This document shows positions 8,582-16,343 of a DNA stretch of 48,674 nt, one piece after another. A program made the position numbers and the translations under genes. The notes under the pieces are model-generated. The model did no database searches. It saw only the letters and a list, made by a program, of their open reading frames with translations, and was not told where the DNA came from. How positions within the stretch are numbered: the stretch's first letter is position 1; each line of letters starts with the position of its first letter. This DNA is from Lachnospiraceae bacterium. Its GTDB lineage: Bacteria; Bacillota; Clostridia; Lachnospirales; Lachnospiraceae. The DNA lies in assembly GCA_024691125.1 (NCBI GenBank), contig JAILNV010000209.1, positions 1 to 48,674 on the forward strand, given 5' to 3'.

Positions 8582-8616
8582 TTTCTATCCTCTTAATTCT
8601 CTATCCTATTTATTAT

Positions 8617-9285
8617 CTATCTTCCCCGTTTGTTCAGCGCACGCACGGTAAGGTCACCTATCGTCTGCACAAGCTGGACCAGTATGATCAGAAGCAGGAT
8701 ACATATGATCATCACCTCTTTTTTGTATCTCTGATAACCGTACCTGTAAGCGAGATCTCCGATACCGCCTCCTCCGACAAGTCCCGCCATTGCGGAGAAT
8801 CCAAGCACGGTTATCGCCGTAACGGTTATATTCTTTATCAGCGATATCCTTGCTTCAGGCAGTACTATCTTGAAGATCACGTGACTTTTTCTTGCTCCCG
8901 ATGAGATGACTGCTTCCAATACTCCCTTGTCAACATCTGAAAATGATGCTTCCGCAAGCCTTCCGAAGAATGCTGCGGCGGCAACCGTAAGCGGTACCAA
9001 TACAGCTTTGGAACCTATCTTGGTTCCTACCACCGCTGCAGAGATCGGAAGGAAGAATATCATCAGTATCAGGAATGGGATAGAACTTATTGTGTTTGCG
9101 ATAAATCCTATAACCTCATATACCGGAGTATTTTTTGACAAAAGAGGCTCCGATGTGATATAGAGCACAAGCCCCAGTCCTATACCCAGGATCACGGCTA
9201 TCACAAGCGAAGTAATAGTCATAAATGCCGTTTCCTGCAACGCCTTTACCAGTTTGTCTTCTATTTCGATAAAGCTTTCAAGCAT
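8617..9285 (-). CDS. metI: MetI-type ABC transporter permease
   Basis: 222 residues with about five membrane segments and the binding-protein-dependent permease EAA-like loop (ISSGARKSHVIFKIVLPEA, about 128-146), which contacts MetN. Sequences such as GIGDLAYRYGYQR near the C-terminus are typical of MetI. GGAGGTGATC, a very strong ribosome site, lies inside the end of metN; the genes overlap by eight bases. Confidence 0.9.
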   Translation of the reverse strand: MLESFIEIEDKLVKALQETAFMTITSLVIAVILGIGLGLVLYITSEPLLSKNTPVYEVIGFIANTISSIPFLILMIFFLPISAAVVGTKIGSKAVLVPLTVAAAAFFGRLAEASFSDVDKGVLEAVISSGARKSHVIFKIVLPEARISLIKNITVTAITVLGFSAMAGLVGGGGIGDLAYRYGYQRYKKEVMIICILLLIILVQLVQTIGDLTVRALNKRGR

Positions 9286-10315
9286 CTCTGATCACCTCCA
9301 TTTTCCCTGAATTTTCCCTGATATATTTGAGTGCGTCCCTTGTCTGCACCGGCTCCCCGTTAATGCTTATGTACAATACTCCCACCGGTTTCTTCTTAAT
9401 GAATTCTATCCGCCCGTGCAGTATGTTTATTCTCACGCCGAACTCCTCTATAGCCTCGGCTATCAGCGCCCGTTCGGCATTTTCGTCAAAATAATCTATC
9501 CTTACTATCTTGCCATGCGCATTTTCCAAAACATTGGACGGTATCACGAATCTGTTTTCCTTCCTTATAAGTGTTTTGGTAAATTCGCTTCCCGGTCTCG
9601 TGAACACGTCGTACACATCCCCGATCTCAACGACCCTGCCTTCGTCCATGACCACTACTCTGTCGCATATTTCCTTTACAACATCAAGCTCATGCGTTAT
9701 AAGAACTATCGTTATATTAAGCTCCCTGTTTATCTGTTTGAGCAGATTAAGAACCGCTTCTGTGGTTTCCGTATCCAGTGCTGATGTCGGCTCATCGCAT
9801 AATAGGATCTTTGCATTGTTTGCAAGTGCTCTGGCTATGGCAACCCTCTGTTTCTGTCCTCCCGACAGCTGGCCCGGATATGAATGTTTCTTATCCTCTA
9901 TACCGACGTATTTAAGCAGTTCATCTATCCTCTTCCCTGCTTCCTCCTTCGTCTTTCCGTTTTCAAGCAGGACGAATTCTATGTTCGAATATACATCCTT
10001 GCTTCCTATCAGATTGAAGTGCTGGAAAATCATTCCTATATTGCTTCTCAGCTTCCGAAGCTCACCGGAATTTAATTCGCCGATACTTTTTCCCTCGACC
10101 GTAACTCTTCCGCTGCTCACTGTCTGAAGCCTATTAATTGTCCGAAGTAATGTACTCTTTCCGGCTCCCGACGAACCGATTATGCCTATTATCTCTCCTT
10201 CATTTATAGAAAAGGTTACATCCCTTACGGCTTCTGTTACTTTTTTCCTCTGTTTAAAGCTGACGCTCACATCCTCGAAATCGATCAGCTTTCCTGCTCT
10301 CTTCTGTTCACTCAT
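9278..10315 (-). CDS. metN: MetN-type ABC transporter ATP-binding protein
   Basis: 345 residues. ABC ATPase with Walker A GSSGAGKST (about 43-51), signature LSGGQKQR (about 148), Walker [13 protein letters not shown] and H-loop LITHELD. The last 80 residues or so (KIVRIDYFDENAERALI onward) form a NIL domain, which in MetN senses intracellular methionine and inhibits transport. That argues for methionine or a close relative as ligand. It is the first gene of the long minus-strand group. Its leader contains a TATAAT-like hexamer 30-odd bases before the gene and right after the yezD terminator, so it may have its own promoter. Confidence 0.9.
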   Translation of the reverse strand: MSEQKRAGKLIDFEDVSVSFKQRKKVTEAVRDVTFSINEGEIIGIIGSSGAGKSTLLRTINRLQTVSSGRVTVEGKSIGELNSGELRKLRSNIGMIFQHFNLIGSKDVYSNIEFVLLENGKTKEEAGKRIDELLKYVGIEDKKHSYPGQLSGGQKQRVAIARALANNAKILLCDEPTSALDTETTEAVLNLLKQINRELNITIVLITHELDVVKEICDRVVVMDEGRVVEIGDVYDVFTRPGSEFTKTLIRKENRFVIPSNVLENAHGKIVRIDYFDENAERALIAEAIEEFGVRINILHGRIEFIKKKPVGVLYISINGEPVQTRDALKYIRENSGKMEVIRDA

Positions 10316-10373
10316 TTTTCTTCTCCGTAGACAAATAATGATTTAGGGATTATAACTATCCTTTTTTATGATT

Positions 10374-10426
10374 AAAAAAAGGAGGTTACAGATAAGGGCT
10401 AATGAGACCCTGATTCTGCAACCTCC
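10374..10426 (-). terminator. Strong branched intrinsic terminator after yezD
   Basis: On the minus strand GGAGGTT-G-CAGA pairs with TCTG-T-AACCTCC, enclosing an inner AGGGTC...GCCCT hairpin, and is followed by TTTTTTT. This is a long terminator between the yezD-type gene and metN. Because it sits in front of the operon it could also act as an attenuator with read-through. I did not find an S-box or T-box consensus around it. Confidence 0.8.
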
Positions 10427-10442
10427 GGTTTACCGGTCAGTT

Positions 10443-10595
10443 CTATAATCTATGCTTCTCTGTCTTGTCGATCTGGATGATCTTACCGTCCTGAACAATT
10501 ATGGTCACCGTTCCGTAACGCATCCCTTTCATCAGATCGTTAAGCTTTTTAACATTTTCAGGAGATAACGAATCTCCGCGTATCTGCTTATCCAT
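10443..10595 (-). CDS. yezD: YezD family small protein (DUF2292)
   Basis: A 50-residue protein found by translating the minus strand by hand. GAGGAGAGG precedes the ATG at 10595. The sequence contains LMKGMRYGTVTIIVQDGKII and ends QIDKTEKHRL, matching the YezD pattern (a short helix, then beta strands with G-x-V-x-I-x-V-x-D-G-K-I-V-Q-I-E-K). YezD proteins are often found near sulfur assimilation or cysteine/methionine genes; the biochemical role is not known to me. Position upstream of metNI fits that. A good promoter lies 40-70 bases upstream and a strong terminator follows, so it can form its own transcript. Confidence 0.8.
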   Translation of the reverse strand: MDKQIRGDSLSPENVKKLNDLMKGMRYGTVTIIVQDGKIIQIDKTEKHRL

Positions 10596-10632
10596 TTGCC
10601 TCTCCTCAACTGCTGTCCTGTTTCTGTTAGCG

Positions 10633-10662
10633 ATTATATGACCCTTTTATAACTATGTCCAA
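10633..10662 (-). promoter_or_regulatory. Sigma-A-type promoter for yezD
   Basis: Minus strand -35 TTGGAC (10657-10662) and -10 TATAAT (10633-10638) with an 18-base spacer, about 40 bases before the ATG. Confidence 0.65.
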
Positions 10663-10721
10663 TATGTAAAACTAATGAGAGATTATAACTTTTAACTATA
10701 ATAGGATAGGAGGGGAGGGGA

Positions 10722-10749
10722 GGGACCGGGGGACGGTTCTGTGGTTCCC
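10722..10749 (+). repeat. REP-like palindromic repeat, copy C (plus orientation)
   Basis: Unit GGGACC, core GGGGACGGTTCTG, then TGGTTCCC. It lies between the divergent yezD and DUF5684 genes and is preceded by a G-rich stretch AGGAGGGGAGGGGAGGG. It is in the opposite orientation to copy D on the far side of the DUF5684 gene. Confidence 0.85.
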
Positions 10750-10833
10750 TCTATCCATCCGGCAGATTATATGATATACTGTATCCGAATCAATAACTAT
10801 TCACATTTATAAAGTTAATAAGGAGGAAAAATT

Positions 10834-11202
10834 ATGGAGTATGCAAGTGAATACGCAGCGCAGGGTTTCAGTGCAGGTTATACCGCCGTCTCTCTGTGTA
10901 TTTCCATTCTCGCAATCGTAGGATTATGGAAAATGTATGCAAAGGCAGGAGAACCCGGATGGAAGTCCATCATCCCTATCTACAATACGTACATCCTGTT
11001 TAAGCTGGTATGGGGAAATGGCTGGAAGTTCCTGCTTCTTCTCGTTCCAATCGTCAATATTGTTATTCTTATAATGATTGCCTGGAAAACAGGCAAGGCA
11101 TACGGTGGGGGAACAGGTATCAGTCTCTTATGTGTATTTTTCCCGACGATCGCATATCTTGTTCTCGGCTTCGGCAATTTTGAGTATGTCGATCCGCAGT
11201 AA
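10834..11202 (+). CDS. DUF5684 domain small membrane protein
   Basis: 122 residues with four hydrophobic segments (about 14-34, 52-60, 64-84 and 95-112). The motif KAGEPGWKSIIPIYNTYILFK near 37-57 and GNGWKFLLLLVPIVNIVI are the signature of the DUF5684 family. The function of that family is not established. An AAGGAGG site precedes the ATG by 8 bases. The gene stands alone, bracketed by inverted repeat copies C and D and followed by a strong terminator. No lipid, peptidase or transporter motif was seen. Confidence 0.8.
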   Translation: MEYASEYAAQGFSAGYTAVSLCISILAIVGLWKMYAKAGEPGWKSIIPIYNTYILFKLVWGNGWKFLLLLVPIVNIVILIMIAWKTGKAYGGGTGISLLCVFFPTIAYLVLGFGNFEYVDPQ

Positions 11203-11243
11203 ACGGACATATAAGCTCCGGCATTACAGCCGGGAATCATGTT

Positions 11244-11281
11244 AAAAAAACCTTCCGGAATTCAATCCGGAAGGTTTTTTT
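11244..11281. terminator. Bidirectional intrinsic terminator
   Basis: Perfect 9 bp stem CCTTCCGGA/TCCGGAAGG with a six-base loop, flanked by seven As and seven Ts. It can end the plus-strand DUF5684 transcript and the minus-strand lacI transcript. A second hairpin, CCGGC/GCCGG, lies just before it at 11218-11233. Confidence 0.9.
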
Positions 11282-11283
11282 AA

Positions 11284-11328
11284 GGGGAACCACAGAACCG
11301 TCCCCTGGTTCCCGTCCCCTGGTTCCCC
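11284..11328 (-). repeat. REP-like palindromic repeat, copy D (minus orientation)
   Basis: Contains GGGGAACCACAGAACCGT followed by CCCCTGGTTCCC and an extra GTCCCCTGGTTCCCC half unit. It sits two bases from the lacI stop codon and three bases from the bidirectional terminator. Confidence 0.85.
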
Positions 11329-11330
11329 GC

Positions 11331-12341
11331 TCAGTTAATATCCGCCACGGACTCACCCGCAACGAGCTCACCGTTCATTACGAAGCGCTGTATCAGAGTC
11401 GTCCTCGGATTCTCTATAAGATGAATAAGCTTCTCCGCCGCCACGCTTCCTATCTTAACAGTATCCTGTCTTAAAGTCGTAAGCCTCGGGCTCATGATCT
11501 GTGATATATAACTGCCGTCATAACCTACAACAGAAATATTATCGGGAACCGACAGGCCTATATCCCTTATGGCATTTATGCCTCCGATAGCCGAGTAATC
11601 ATCCGGATAGAAGATACAGGTCGGCGAATCCATAAGCTGCAGAAGCTGTCTTGTGTATTTATATGCAAGCTCCGGATTCCTGTATGCCGAAGAAATAAGA
11701 TATTCTTCCGGCGTGTCTATATAATGCTTTTCAAGGCTCCTTACAAAGCTTCCTACCCTGTTCCTGGTTACGGCAGTATCATCTCCCGATATATATGCCA
11801 TCCGTCTGTGTCCCTTCGAATAAGCATATTCGACCAGATCATGCATTCCCTGTATGTTATCGGACATAACAGCTATGCGGTAATCAAAAACATGATCTAT
11901 CGTAACAACAGGTATCGCATCGTATCTTACCAGCTCAAGAACCTGCGGATCGTCAAAATCAACACAGGCGATGACCACGCCGTCCACGCCTCTGTACCTC
12001 GAATGCTCAAGATATGTCATATCCCGGTTATGCGTGGAATTAATAAATGTAAGATCATATCCCTTCTTCTCCACACTCCTTTTGAAGCTGTCAAGGACAT
12101 TGGCAAAATAATCATGTGTCAGTCCGCTGTTTGATTCATCTACAAACAGCACCCCAATATTATAGGTACGGTTTGTCTTAAGCGCTCTCGCAGAGGAATT
12201 CGGATAATACCCCATCCTTCTTGCCGTCGTCTTGATCGCCTCCTTGGTTTCAGGGCTCACATCATTCATATCATTGAGCGCCTTGCTCACCGTCGCCACG
12301 GACACCTTACACTCCCTGGCTATTTCTCTTAATGTTACCAT
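11331..12341 (-). CDS. LacI family transcriptional regulator, probably of cellobiose phosphorylase
   Basis: 336 residues. The N-terminal HTH is LREIARECKVSVATVSKALN (residues 3-22) and the hinge helix is near SSARALKTN (about 53-61). The sugar-binding periplasmic-type domain follows: IGVLFVDES, DGVVIACVD, ISVVGYDGS and LTTLRQD near 280. GAGGAAT precedes the ATG. It is divergent from the cellobiose phosphorylase gene, with two matching operator-like sites in the gap, so it most likely represses that gene and perhaps itself in response to a sugar such as cellobiose or glucose. The effector is inference. Confidence 0.88.
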   Translation of the reverse strand: MVTLREIARECKVSVATVSKALNDMNDVSPETKEAIKTTARRMGYYPNSSARALKTNRTYNIGVLFVDESNSGLTHDYFANVLDSFKRSVEKKGYDLTFINSTHNRDMTYLEHSRYRGVDGVVIACVDFDDPQVLELVRYDAIPVVTIDHVFDYRIAVMSDNIQGMHDLVEYAYSKGHRRMAYISGDDTAVTRNRVGSFVRSLEKHYIDTPEEYLISSAYRNPELAYKYTRQLLQLMDSPTCIFYPDDYSAIGGINAIRDIGLSVPDNISVVGYDGSYISQIMSPRLTTLRQDTVKIGSVAAEKLIHLIENPRTTLIQRFVMNGELVAGESVADIN

Positions 12342-12530
12342 AAATATTCCTCTTTCCTATTCATCCCTCATATCCCTTTTGTAATCCGTTTTCTTTATTT
12401 TGTTACCGGTTTTCTTCTTTCTGTCTTTATATTCTTTATATTCCATAGCCTCACCCGGGCCAGGATATGATCCTGTTTCCCTCCCTGGTTAAAATCCTGC
12501 CTGAGTATAATACTTTCGTTCCAAATTTAG

Positions 12531-12547
12531 CTTAATCGTTTTCGACA
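12531..12547. promoter_or_regulatory. Candidate LacI operator 1
   Basis: Contains CTTAATCGTTTTCG, the same 14 bases found at operator 2. It lies about 190 bases from the lacI start, just upstream of a TATACT-like -10 on the minus strand, so it may overlap the lacI promoter. The sharing of 14 bases is seen; binding is inferred. Confidence 0.55.
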
Positions 12548-12628
12548 ATGAGTATATAACGCATTTCACAACATTTCAACCCTTCTTTCTGATTTTTTTA
12601 GCTAAATTTCGAATTTTGAATTTCCCTA

Positions 12629-12657
12629 TTGTCAGCAATGATTCATTGTTGTATAAT
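12629..12657 (+). promoter_or_regulatory. Sigma-A-type promoter for cellobiose phosphorylase
   Basis: -35 TTGTCA (12629-12634), 17-base spacer, -10 TATAAT (12652-12657). The start would be near 12664, leaving a leader of about 120 bases. Confidence 0.75.
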
Positions 12658-12692
12658 CGACATATGTGAGGGCTTATTTTTTTTATCGTTTC

Positions 12693-12713
12693 ACTTAATC
12701 GTTTTCGTTAAGT
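12693..12713. promoter_or_regulatory. Candidate LacI operator 2
   Basis: ACTTAA and TTAAGT arms around TCGTTTTCG, an imperfect palindrome of 21 bases, located about 30 bases downstream of the predicted start of transcription. A LacI-type repressor bound here would block elongation. It shares 14 bases with operator 1, about 160 bases away, so looping between the two is possible. Confidence 0.6.
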
Positions 12714-12785
12714 CCTCCTCGTTCACAAAAAGCAGGCCATTGGGCTTACTATTCAAAACCAAACAAGAAAGGACGGCACTAAATC

Positions 12786-15224
12786 ATGAAATTCGGACAC
12801 TTCGACGACGCAAACAGGGAATATGTTATAACCACTCCCCGCACACCTCTTCCATGGATCAACTACCTCGGCTGCAACAGCTACTTCACACTTATAAGCA
12901 ATACCTGCGGCGGCTATTCCTTCTATAAAGATGCCAAGCTTCTGCGCATCACACGTTACCGTTACAATAATGTTCCCGCGGACAATAACGGAAAATACTT
13001 CTATATAAAGGATGGCGATACCGTATGGAATCCAGGCTGGCAGCCTGTAAAAACCGAGCTTGACTCCTACGAATGCCGTCATGGCATCGGCTACAGCAAA
13101 TGGAATTCCAAAAAGAACGGGATCAAGGCATCCATGCTTTCCTTCGTTCCCATGGATGATACCTGTGAGATCCATCAGGTTAAGCTCACCAATGACACCG
13201 ATGCAGCAAAGAATATACAGCTGTTCTCATATGTGGAGTGGTGTCTGTGGAATGCGGATGATGATTCCAGGAATTTCCAGCGTAACTTCTCAACAGGCGA
13301 GGTTGAGGTCATAGATTCCACTATATATCATAAGACCGAATACAGAGAACGCCGTAACCACTATGCCGTTTTATCTGTTAATACGAAGATCGACGGTTTC
13401 GATACATCAAGAGATGCCTTCTTCGGCGCATACCGTGACAACAGCAATCCCGAGGTTGTATGTGAGAAGGGTCAGTGTACAGATTCCATAGCACACGGCT
13501 GGGCACCTGTAGGCGTTCATCAGATAAATGTCGAGCTCGCTCCCGGCGAGACGAAATCATTTGTTTTCGTTCTCGGCTACTGCGAGAATCCCGACAATGA
13601 TAAATGGGAAAGCAAGAATGTTATAAAGAAGGATCCCGCCAAGAAGCTGCTTGCAAAATATCAGACGGATGAGGATGTAGATAAGGCCTTCGCAGCACTT
13701 AACGATTACTGGAACAATCTGCTGTCTATCTACACGCTTGAATCAAACAATGACAAGGTTAACCGCATGGTAAATATCTGGAACCAGTATCAGTGTATGG
13801 TCACCTTCAACATGAGCCGTTCCGCATCTTATTTCGAATCGGGAATCGGCAGAGGCATGGGCTTCAGAGACAGCAACCAGGATCTTCTCGGCTTCGTTCA
13901 CCTGATCCCCGAACGCGCAAGGGAGCGTATCATCGATATCGCATCCACCCAGTTCGAAAACGGAAGCGCTTATCATCAGTATCAGCCGCTTACCAAGAGA
14001 GGTAATTCGGATATAGGATCAGGCTTCAATGACGATCCTCTGTGGCTGATCGCAGGTGTATCCGCATACGTAAGAGAAACGGGCGATACCTCTATTCTAA
14101 ATGAGCAGGTTCCTTACGACAATGACATGAGCAAGGCGACCACCCTCATGGAACACCTTAAGAGGTCGTTTGATTTTACCGTTAACAATAAAGGACCTCA
14201 TGGTCTTCCTCTCATCGGACGCGCCGACTGGAATGACTGCCTTAACTTAAACTGCTTCTCAGAGCATCCCGGTGAATCCTTCCAGTGCTTCGGTCCTTCC
14301 GAAGGACCTGTTGCGGAGTCGGTATTCATTGCCGGAATGTTCGTTAAGTACGGCGAGGAATATGCACAGCTGGCAGAGCTGCTTGGTGATACAGCTGAAG
14401 CCGAACGCGCACGCAAAGAAGTTAAAGTTATGTATGACGCAGTGCTTAAGGACGGTTGGGACGGTGAATGGTTCGTCCGTGCATATGATGCTTACAGCCA
14501 CAAGATCGGTTCCAAGGAATGCGAGGAAGGTAAGATCTTTATTGAGTCTAACGGCTTCTGTTCACTGGCAGGCATCGGTGTTAAGGAAGGACTGGCTGAG
14601 AAAGCTCTCGATTCCGTTAAGAAACATCTTGACTGCGAATACGGCGTTATGATCCTGCAGCCTGCTTACACGGTTTATCATCTCGAGCTTGGCGAGATCT
14701 CCTCTTATCCGCCCGGATACAAGGAGAATGCCGGTATCTTCTGCCACAATAATCCGTGGGTATCGATCGCAGAAACAGTTATCGGCCACGGCGACAGAGC
14801 GTTCGAAATATATAAGAAGACCTGTCCTGCTTACACTGAGGAGATTTCCGAGATCCACAAGACCGAGCCTTACGTATACTGCCAGATGGTAGCAGGCGCT
14901 GATGCATATATTCCCGGTGAAGGAAAGAACAGCTGGCTTACAGGTACCGCAGCATGGACCTTCTGCAATATCTCACAATATATCTTAGGTGTATACCCCA
15001 CTCACAAGGGTCTGTCTGTAGATCCCTGTGTACCGCACGGCTTCGGTGATTTCAAAATCACACGTAAGTTCCGCGGCGTAACCTACAATATAAGTGTTAA
15101 GAATCCTGCGGATGTTGAGAAGGGTGTGAAATCCATGACTGTAGACGGCATTGCCGTAGACGGATGTGTTATCCCGTTCGATGCGTCAAAGAAGAATGTT
15201 GATGTGGAAGTAGTGATGGGTTAA
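12786..15224 (+). CDS. Cellobiose phosphorylase (GH94)
   Basis: 812 residues, the normal length of GH94 cellobiose phosphorylases (about 810). It would split cellobiose with phosphate into glucose 1-phosphate and glucose in the cytosol; no signal peptide is present. Seen: N-terminal beta-sandwich sequences [12 protein letters not shown] (about 23-34), the sugar-binding [10 protein letters not shown] block (about 355-365), and GRADWNDC with Asp484, the likely general acid by position (near residue 490 in characterised enzymes). SGFNDDPLW and [10 protein letters not shown] are further GH94 blocks. AGAAAGGA lies about 12 bases before the ATG. It stands alone after a promoter and operator, and its 3' end is followed by repeat cluster E. 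A related disaccharide phosphorylase is the main alternative. Confidence 0.93.
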   Translation: MKFGHFDDANREYVITTPRTPLPWINYLGCNSYFTLISNTCGGYSFYKDAKLLRITRYRYNNVPADNNGKYFYIKDGDTVWNPGWQPVKTELDSYECRHGIGYSKWNSKKNGIKASMLSFVPMDDTCEIHQVKLTNDTDAAKNIQLFSYVEWCLWNADDDSRNFQRNFSTGEVEVIDSTIYHKTEYRERRNHYAVLSVNTKIDGFDTSRDAFFGAYRDNSNPEVVCEKGQCTDSIAHGWAPVGVHQINVELAPGETKSFVFVLGYCENPDNDKWESKNVIKKDPAKKLLAKYQTDEDVDKAFAALNDYWNNLLSIYTLESNNDKVNRMVNIWNQYQCMVTFNMSRSASYFESGIGRGMGFRDSNQDLLGFVHLIPERARERIIDIASTQFENGSAYHQYQPLTKRGNSDIGSGFNDDPLWLIAGVSAYVRETGDTSILNEQVPYDNDMSKATTLMEHLKRSFDFTVNNKGPHGLPLIGRADWNDCLNLNCFSEHPGESFQCFGPSEGPVAESVFIAGMFVKYGEEYAQLAELLGDTAEAERARKEVKVMYDAVLKDGWDGEWFVRAYDAYSHKIGSKECEEGKIFIESNGFCSLAGIGVKEGLAEKALDSVKKHLDCEYGVMILQPAYTVYHLELGEISSYPPGYKENAGIFCHNNPWVSIAETVIGHGDRAFEIYKKTCPAYTEEISEIHKTEPYVYCQMVAGADAYIPGEGKNSWLTGTAAWTFCNISQYILGVYPTHKGLSVDPCVPHGFGDFKITRKFRGVTYNISVKNPADVEKGVKSMTVDGIAVDGCVIPFDASKKNVDVEVVMG

Positions 15225-15229
15225 TTCCC

Positions 15230-15377
15230 GGGATCCAGGGGGGCGGGACCAGGGGACGGTTCTGGGGACCAGGGGACGGTTCTGGGGTTCCGCCATTCGG
15301 ACCAGGGGACGGTTCTGTGGTTCCGCCAGGGAACCACAGAACCGTCCCCTGGTCCCCAGAACCGTCCCCTGGTCCCC
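15230..15377. repeat. REP-like repeat cluster E (three plus then two minus copies)
   Basis: Plus copies at 15245-15266, 15264-15291 and 15299-15324 and minus copies at 15329-15357 and 15356-15377, preceded by a degenerate unit at 15230-15247. The third and fourth copies form an exact inverted repeat with 26 bp arms (15299-15324 and 15330-15355) around GCCAG. The cluster fills the whole space between the convergent phosphorylase and permease genes. It may serve as a transcription end for both. Confidence 0.9.
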
Positions 15378-15380
15378 CTT

Positions 15381-16343
15381 CTATCTTTTACCTCTGAAGT
15401 ACACTTCTCCAAGAGCTCTCGGCGCTCTGTTATTCTTGCTGAAGAATATCAGCAGCAGGAGCGTTACAACATACGGAAGAGTTCTTACCAGATCATTATA
15501 TGTCGAAGGCATACCAAGATTCTTAATAACCTCATGCCCGATACTCCTTGCAAACCCAAACAGCAGACACGCTCCAAGCGTCGGAAGTATAGACCAGTTT
15601 CCGAAAATAAGAGCTGCTATCGCCAGATAACCAAGACCAAGATATATATCCGGAGAGAAATTGGCTGATATGGAATAAGCATAGCACATTCCTCCTATAG
15701 CCGACAGTCCTCCCGATAATACGATAGCTATCATCTGTACCCTTCCGACATCTATACCTGCCGCATCAGCTGCATGCGGATTATCACCGCAGGCTCTTAA
15801 ATGCATTCCGTACGGTGTCCTGTACATTACATACCAGGCGATCACGGCAATGATCACTATCAGGATCTCGAAGGGATATACTCTCTTAAATGCAGCTCCG
15901 ATAAATGGTATTTCCGATAATACCGGAACATCATATCTTACACTTGTTTCCAATATGAACTTATTGGATGTTTCGCCGAAGATCATAAGATTCAGCCTTC
16001 TTGTAAGGAAGCTGGTAAGTGCCATTGCAAGAATGTTTACAACCACACCACTTATTACCTGGTTTGCTTTAAATCTGATGCACAGGATGACATGCACCAT
16101 TGAATATATCATTCCACCTGCAGCCGCCACCAGAAATGATATATAGTAAGGAACCTGTGTACCCGTTCCCATCGCATTGGTCAAAATCACCATTGCAAAA
16201 GCTCCGGTGAAGGCACCAAAACCCTGAAGACCTTCGATAGCCAGATTCGTTATACCGCTCTTCTCGCTGAATATACCTCCTATTGCCATAATGAACATGG
16301 GTAATGCAAATGCCAGTCCGTCTATTATTATCGAATCGATCAA
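15381..16343 (-). CDS. Nucleoside/BMP-type ABC transporter permease (NupQ-like)
   Basis: 320-residue integral membrane protein, mostly hydrophobic with about eight to ten segments. Motifs EKSGITNLAIEG (about 28-39) and RACGDNPHAADAAGIDV (about 184-200) are hallmarks of the BMP-associated permease family that imports purine or pyrimidine nucleosides. The start codon is TTG, overlapping the stop of the preceding permease gene (TTGA), with AAAGGGGG ahead of it, so translation is coupled. Confidence 0.88.
   Translation of the reverse strand: MIDSIIIDGLAFALPMFIMAIGGIFSEKSGITNLAIEGLQGFGAFTGAFAMVILTNAMGTGTQVPYYISFLVAAAGGMIYSMVHVILCIRFKANQVISGVVVNILAMALTSFLTRRLNLMIFGETSNKFILETSVRYDVPVLSEIPFIGAAFKRVYPFEILIVIIAVIAWYVMYRTPYGMHLRACGDNPHAADAAGIDVGRVQMIAIVLSGGLSAIGGMCYAYSISANFSPDIYLGLGYLAIAALIFGNWSILPTLGACLLFGFARSIGHEVIKNLGMPSTYNDLVRTLPYVVTLLLLIFFSKNNRAPRALGEVYFRGKR

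Noticed and set aside
10316..10720. SAM (S-box) riboswitch or T-box before metN
   Set aside because: No match to the conserved S-box core or to a T-box antiterminator could be found; only a plain terminator and the small yezD gene are present.
15221..15412. Minus-strand frame of 63 residues rich in W, R and P
   Set aside because: It is made of repeat cluster E read through; no ribosome site and composition follows the repeats.
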